A program made the position numbers and the translations under genes. From Anaeramoeba flamelloides (Eukaryota; Metamonada; Anaeramoebidae), in the NCBI GenBank assembly GCA_027625915.1, contig JANTQA010000032.1, positions 12,664,001 to 12,728,000 on the forward strand: a stretch of DNA of 64,000 nucleotides, given 5' to 3'. The notes beneath the pieces are model-generated. The model was not told the origin of the DNA. It saw only the letters and a list, made by a program, of their open reading frames with translations, and made no database searches. Shown here piece by piece: positions 58,758 to 64,000 of the stretch. Numbering within the stretch: position 1 is the first letter of the stretch; every line of letters starts with the position of its first letter.

Positions 58758-60258
58758 TCTATTAATTCTTAAAAATAATTATTAAGTAAGGATTACTCAT
58801 TGATAAAGAACCTTTAGTCGTCCAAAGGGATCACTTAAATCAAAATTCATTAGGTTCAGTATTAGAAAATCCAAGGCACAAACCCAAAAAATAACAAAAG
58901 AAAAAACAACTATTCTTTGAAATTTCGCATTACGAAATGAACTGGATTTATGAACAATTATTTTTTTTCTTTTATATGGTCCATAACCTATTTTTTTTGA
59001 TTATTTTTAATGATTTTAAATATATATTCTTTTTTTTTTTACCCAAGTTTTCTGTCTTTCAATACAAATAAATTTTTTTTTTTAATTCTTATTTTTTTTT
59101 TTATTATCTTTTTTTTTTTTTTGAGAACAGATAAGAATTGATTTGAGATGAATGTAATAAATGGTTAAAATTGCATTCAAAAAAAAAAAATAGATTTTAA
59201 AATATTTTGAGAGAGCTGAGAAAAAAATGAGAAAAATGAAAAAAATAGAGGTAAAAGCTACCCAAAAAAAGTAGACTGAAATTATGGTATTTTTCTAGCA
59301 CTTTTGGGCACGATAAAAAAATCAATTTTTTTCTTTTTGACCTGCAAAAAAAACTTTATTATTCTCGAATATTGTTGGCGCGCCTCGCACCATAGTAAAT
59401 CTCCAAGGAAAAAAAATTACTCTGTATTGACAATTTGAAATTGTGAAAAAATGTCATTTTTCATTGTAAAATTGGATTTTTTAAAAAATGAAATTTTTGA
59501 TTTTTTGGGTCAAAAATATCAAATTTGTTTACTTACTCAGAAAAACCCAAAAAATAATTTTTCATTTGATTTTTAATAAATTCTGGGTTCTTGTATATGT
59601 ATCAAAAAAATCTATTTTTTCCAAAAAAAATGAATTTTTGTAAAAACAAATAAATAAAAAAATTTTTTTTTGTATTTTACTTTCGATGAATTGACCTAAA
59701 ATGTCTTTAAAAAAACTCAAAAACATCGATACTATTTTGGAAAAAAAGATTAACAAAGTATTTAAAAAAAAAAATTCCAAAAAATTTAAAAAAAAAAATT
59801 TTTTTTTCATTGTAAAATTCCAATGAAAAAAATACCTAAAAATCGACTTTTTTTCGATTTTGGGTAATATTTTTAAAAATACTTTTCAGATTGAAAATGT
59901 AAAATATACACAAAAATCCACACAAAAAATAATTGGTATGTGGATAAAAACCATTTTTGAAAATTTTCAAAAATGTTTCCTCTTGTGTAACATGTCATTA
60001 GGCTTTTTTTAATTTTTGAAATAAAAAAAAAAAGTAGTCACTTTACTACACTTAACAGCCCTCTACGATACTTGAAGACAATTCCTAAGAATTCAAAGGG
60101 GGTAAAAACACGATAAAAAGATGATCAAAAATAAAAAAAATGAAAAGCTATTCAACAAGTTATAATCTTGTTGACATTATAATTTGGATAAAAAACTCTA
60201 AATAAATTTAGTTTTTCTGGAAACAAAAAGTAATTTTGTTTAATAACCTCTCTTTAAT

Positions 60259-60309
<51 letters not shown>

Positions 60310-60410
60310 TAACATAATTTAACTTGTTTTTTTGGGAAAAATTAATAATAAAAAAAAATAATAATAATTTTATTTATATTGCCCAAAGGTTAGCTTTAAT
60401 TACATTTGTA
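58758..60410. other. Gene-free stretch downstream of the PROPPIN gene
   Basis: AT-rich with many short A and T runs. It has a GC-rich island GGCGCGCCTCGCACC at 59377-59391 and a (CA)n tract at 60260-60306 shortly beyond the PROPPIN stop. Small open frames (59562-59810 and others) look like homopolymer noise. Confidence 0.55.
60260..60306. repeat. (CA)n microsatellite
   Basis: About 23 perfect CA units, about 105 bp beyond the PROPPIN stop codon. Confidence 0.95.
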
Positions 60411-63400
60411 TTATATTTCTTCATCAAAATTTTGATTATGTCTTAAATATTCTGTAAAAACTTTATTGACTAATTTCCGTTTTTCCAAATCAACATAAAA
60501 TTTATAAAAGGTTCCATCTACTGTTACAACAAAAAGATACCCTTCTTTATTGAAACCACAAATTGTATATTTTTTACTCAAGTCTCTACCCCTTGCAAAG
60601 CTTTCGATTGCATCTGGTGAAACCATGCTCGAAAATAAACTTCTTTTCTTTTTTTTCTTTTTACTATTTTTTTTGGTGTTTTGTCCATTATCGGTTGTGA
60701 TTTGGAAAACATGCATTGTTGAAGACGATGATGTGACAGCAACAAGAGTTGAATTAAAATTAAATGCAATATTAAATATTTTTGCTGGCGAGGATCCTCT
60801 TCTAAGTTCAAACAGCTTTTTTTTTGAAATAACATCAAATATCCTTATCCTGGTTCCCTCATCCGATGTAGTTGCCAGCAAGGATCCATTATAATTTAAC
60901 TGTATTACGTGGAGCGGATGGTTATGCACACTGTTTGAAAATATTTGTTATTTATTTTGGTTATTATTATTATTATTATTATCGTTATTGTTTTCAAAAA
61001 AAGAATAAAGAAAGAAACAAATTATAAAAATGAATAATAAAATTAACAATAAATGGGATTCCGAAAATGAATTATTTTCAAATTCCTTGTAATAAATATA
61101 ATTAATAATTACTTTTCAATTTCATTTTCAAAAATTGGTTGATTTCTCATATTGTATTTGATAATACGAACACAATTTTTTTTCTTTCCTAAAATTGCAA
61201 AAACTTTCTCTCTTGGATCACCACATACCGACGCTATTCCTAAAATGGAAGAATAATAAATAAATAGATACAAAATTAAATGAGTGTTTTTTTTTCGGAA
61301 AAATGAATATGTAAATTTGTTGAAATAAAAATCTCAAAATTCATCATCTTGTACAAACATATATAATGAAAATTCAATTTGAAGTTTTTTTTTTTTTTAA
61401 AAAAATTGCAATCTTTAAACATCTTTGATATTAATGAAGTGATTAATGGAATTAAAAAACGACTTTTCCCAAATTTGTGAAAAGAAGTTTAGTTTTTTTC
61501 ATTTAGATATGACTTTTGTTTGTTTTTTTTTTTTTAATATGAAGTGATTTTCAAAAAGTGTTACAGATAATTTTTTTAATATAACATCCTGAAAATATGT
61601 GTATTGAAATTATTCAAATATATTCGTCGATATGTTGAAAAACTTTTTTTGAAATATTTTTTTTTATAATTACAATCCCAAAATCTATTTCTGTTGCAAA
61701 AGAAATTACCACATAAATAAAAAAAATAAATGGGAAAAGTATTTCATTGAATATTCCAAAAACCAAAATCTGTTAGAAAGTTCATCCCTTGAATTTATTT
61801 AGTAATTGTTTAATTTCTGTGATTTGTTTGTTAAACAATAATTCTTTAAAAAAAATTTTTTTTGGAGCTATGAAATAAAGTTATTGTATGGTTTACTTAT
61901 TAATTAATCTAAGGTATTTTCAAAAAAGTTAGGCTTTTTTTTTTTTTTTTAGATTTCATATAATATTTTATTTGGTAGTATTCTTAAATTGAAAATATGT
62001 CCTTAATAAAATTAAGCACTATTTTTTTCTGATTAATATTTTTCGAAATTAAGAACATAACTTAATTCAATTAACCACTGTGATAATTTTTTTAGAATAA
62101 AAACACTCTCAACTTTTGAATATCGAAAATATTTTTTGAAATGACTGTGCACTTTTTTATTTTTTTTGAAAAATTGGGGTTGAGAAAAGCTTGAAATCAA
62201 AGAATAAGTTAATATATTAAATTAGAATGGTTTTCCAGAGAGTTTATCTTATTCGTTTAACTTTTTTTTAATTTTACCATTTAAAACTAAAAAAAACATT
62301 TGAAGACCAAATTAGTGCCTTTTGTGAAAAGAAAATTCCCATAATTTAGAATTTGTTTTTGTAAATGAGTTAAAACAAGATAGTGTATTTAAAAATATAC
62401 ATAATTTCAAGTTTGAATTCAATGATTTTGGCAAAAAATGTTTTCAAGAAAAAGTTAAATTGAAACTTTATTTATTTTTATTTTATCATTTTGTTTTTTT
62501 AATTGTATTAATGGAAAGTATTTGATCAGTTTTTCATTTTTAGTGTTTTTTGGGTAGTAGGGACATATCAAATTAAGATGAATATTACCACTGACGAAAT
62601 CAGAACCTATTGTTTGTATTTCAAAATATGTTCATATTAAAATATTTTCCAAAAAATGAAAAAAAAATTCACATCTTTTTTGTAGAAAACGAGGTACGGC
62701 CAATTTCAATAAAAAAGGGAGAATATTTGAAGGATGTAAACAATTTTTTAAATAATAAAATGTGGTTATTGGGTTTTCGTTCTTTTTGAAATTCTATCTA
62801 GATTAAACCCCCTTAGAGGAAATATTTTTGATCAAAATACAAAAAAATACTCTAACTACTTTTCACACCTAAAAAATATCACATATAAAATTTAGATCAG
62901 AAAATTTGAAATCTTTTTTGAAAGTAATAACTTACAAATAAACAAATTGAATTATTACAAACAATCAATTTATGACGAAGAACAATTTTGAACAGTTATA
63001 TTAGAATTAAGTTTAATTAAGATCGTTTAAAATAAATTTGCCACACTTTTTTGGAAATAGCTTACACTTCTTCCTCAATAATAATAATAACCCTATTTTT
63101 TTTTTTTTTTCTATTATCGAAAGTAATAGACTTTTCGACATACTTGGTTAACATTTAGGTAAAAGAAATCAATTACACAAAACCCAATGTTTCAGTATAA
63201 TGCTTAATTGTGGTAAAAACCTTTTTTTGCTTGTATTTGAATAATAAATAGGAATAAATTTTCAATTTCATTTTACTTATTTTTCTTTTTCATATAGTTT
63301 TATATAATGGAAGAAATAGATTGTAATTTGTGATCTCTATTTCTTGCTTGTTACTCTTTTATTCCGTATATATTGGGTGAATGAAGAATACTAAATGAAA

Positions 63401-64000
63401 GGAATAATGAAGTATTGAGAAAAAGATAGCCATATGAAAATTCGTTCCTATTTAGTATGCAAATACCAGTATAGACACTATTACAAAAAGTTTTTGGTTT
63501 ATTTTGTCAAGGAATTCACATAAAAAATCTTTGAATGTCGAGGTTTAGTATTGATCGAAGGTGTGCTTATTCTGGTATTGTTTAGGGAAAATGATTAAAA
63601 AAATATTAAAAAGGTTGGCGCTCTGGCTAGGATTCTTTTTTTGAAACAGTCCCTCAAATTGAATAGAAAATGTAAATTATTGAAACAAATGTATTTGTAG
63701 TTTGTTTGTCAACGAGAGATCGTATGGAGTAATTTTTTTTTTATCATAATAAATCTTGAATATTCGTTGGCTAAGATTGTAAGATTCTGAAAGGTTTGCT
63801 AATAAATATTGATGTTCTCTTAATTTTTTTTTTATTGTTGTGTTCTTGAGGAGAGTAATCTATTTTAGCGACTTAAAAAAAATAAAAAAACAAAGAGTTG
63901 GTTGTTTTTTTTGTTACCTTTTGAGTTTTGATAAGTTTCATAATCTTTAATTGGTTCCAAATCCTTCAAGTTAATTATTTGTGTTTGCTGTTGATTCACT
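60411..64000 (-). CDS. PROPPIN, WIPI3/WIPI4 (WDR45)-ATG18 type, partial at 5' end
   Basis: Visible exons are 64000-63918, 61239-61113 and 60930-60411. The introns are 2,678 bp and 182 bp, GT-AG, and phase-consistent. About 243 C-terminal residues are present; the N-terminal blades lie beyond the window. The sequence follows the family: IKDYETYQNSKGIASVCGD, HNHPLHVIQLNYNGSLLATT, SDEGTRIRIFDVISKKKLF, then ELRRGSSPAKIFNIAFN. The L-R-R-G motif forms the two phosphoinositide (PI3P/PI(3,5)P2) binding sites and, with Leu first, resembles WIPI3/WIPI4 rather than the FRRG of ATG18 and WIPI1/2. A lysine-rich loop (KKNSKKKKKKR) lies in the CD-loop region of blade 6, which in this family inserts in membranes. 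These proteins work in autophagosome formation. The long intron carries a 571-bp repeat. No exon was seen within it, and the protein joins without a gap. Confidence 0.9.
61998..62568 (+). mobile_element. 571-bp non-autonomous element, copy 2, in the PROPPIN intron
   Basis: Same length and orientation as 4551-5121, about 57 kb away, and similar throughout (AAAATTAAGCACTATTTTTT at the start, TTTGATCAGTTTTTCATTTT near the end). It ends GTAGTAGGGACATAT, inverted relative to the start. It lies antisense to the PROPPIN gene inside its 2.7-kb intron. Confidence 0.65.

Overview
The window is a very AT-rich eukaryotic nuclear segment. It is full of poly(A)/poly(T) tracts and has sparse genes. Introns are GT-AG and mostly 125-240 bp, all assigned stops fit the standard code, and proteins carry K/E/N/D-rich low-complexity runs. 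This points to an AT-rich protist; the composition recalls Anaeramoeba-like metamonads or dictyostelid-like amoebae, but the species cannot be fixed from the sequence. No CRISPR array, operon, rRNA or convincing tRNA was seen.

Eight protein genes can be supported. Minus strand: an unrecognised three-exon gene (2085-2870), ribosomal protein L11/uL5 (8855-9634), a HAT1-like histone acetyltransferase homologue (16823-19246), and a PROPPIN of the WIPI3/WIPI4-ATG18 type that runs off the right edge (60411-64000). Plus strand: a DUF1186-like HEAT plus MYND-finger protein (25252-33425), an Rh-type ammonium transporter (35793-43402), ribosomal protein S15a/uS8 (47167-47684) and an RFWD3-type RING protein (51730-53055). 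They do not form one pathway: two are ribosomal, one chromatin-related, one for membrane transport, one for autophagy, one a predicted ubiquitin ligase, and two are unclear.

Most of the rest is decayed mobile DNA. I rebuilt many short elements from paired inverted termini and, where possible, target-site duplications or an empty site. They include a 230-bp TA-flanked MITE in three copies, TTA-flanked Harbinger-like foldback elements, a 1.96-kb TA-flanked element carrying one of those foldbacks, a CACTA-like element, a 1.04-kb element inserted in a palindrome-rich repeat, two copies of a 571-bp element, and LINE fragments with a recurring stem-loop. Three introns (6.6, 5.7 and 2.7 kb) are swollen by such DNA.

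Three observations deserve most attention. The three minus-strand genes with complete 5' ends share a homologous module of about 500-700 bp just upstream of their start codons. The HAT1-like protein keeps the HAT1 scaffold but lacks the glycine-rich acetyl-CoA loop. The Rh transporter gene carries two one-base homopolymer insertions close together, which are either assembly errors or real damage.
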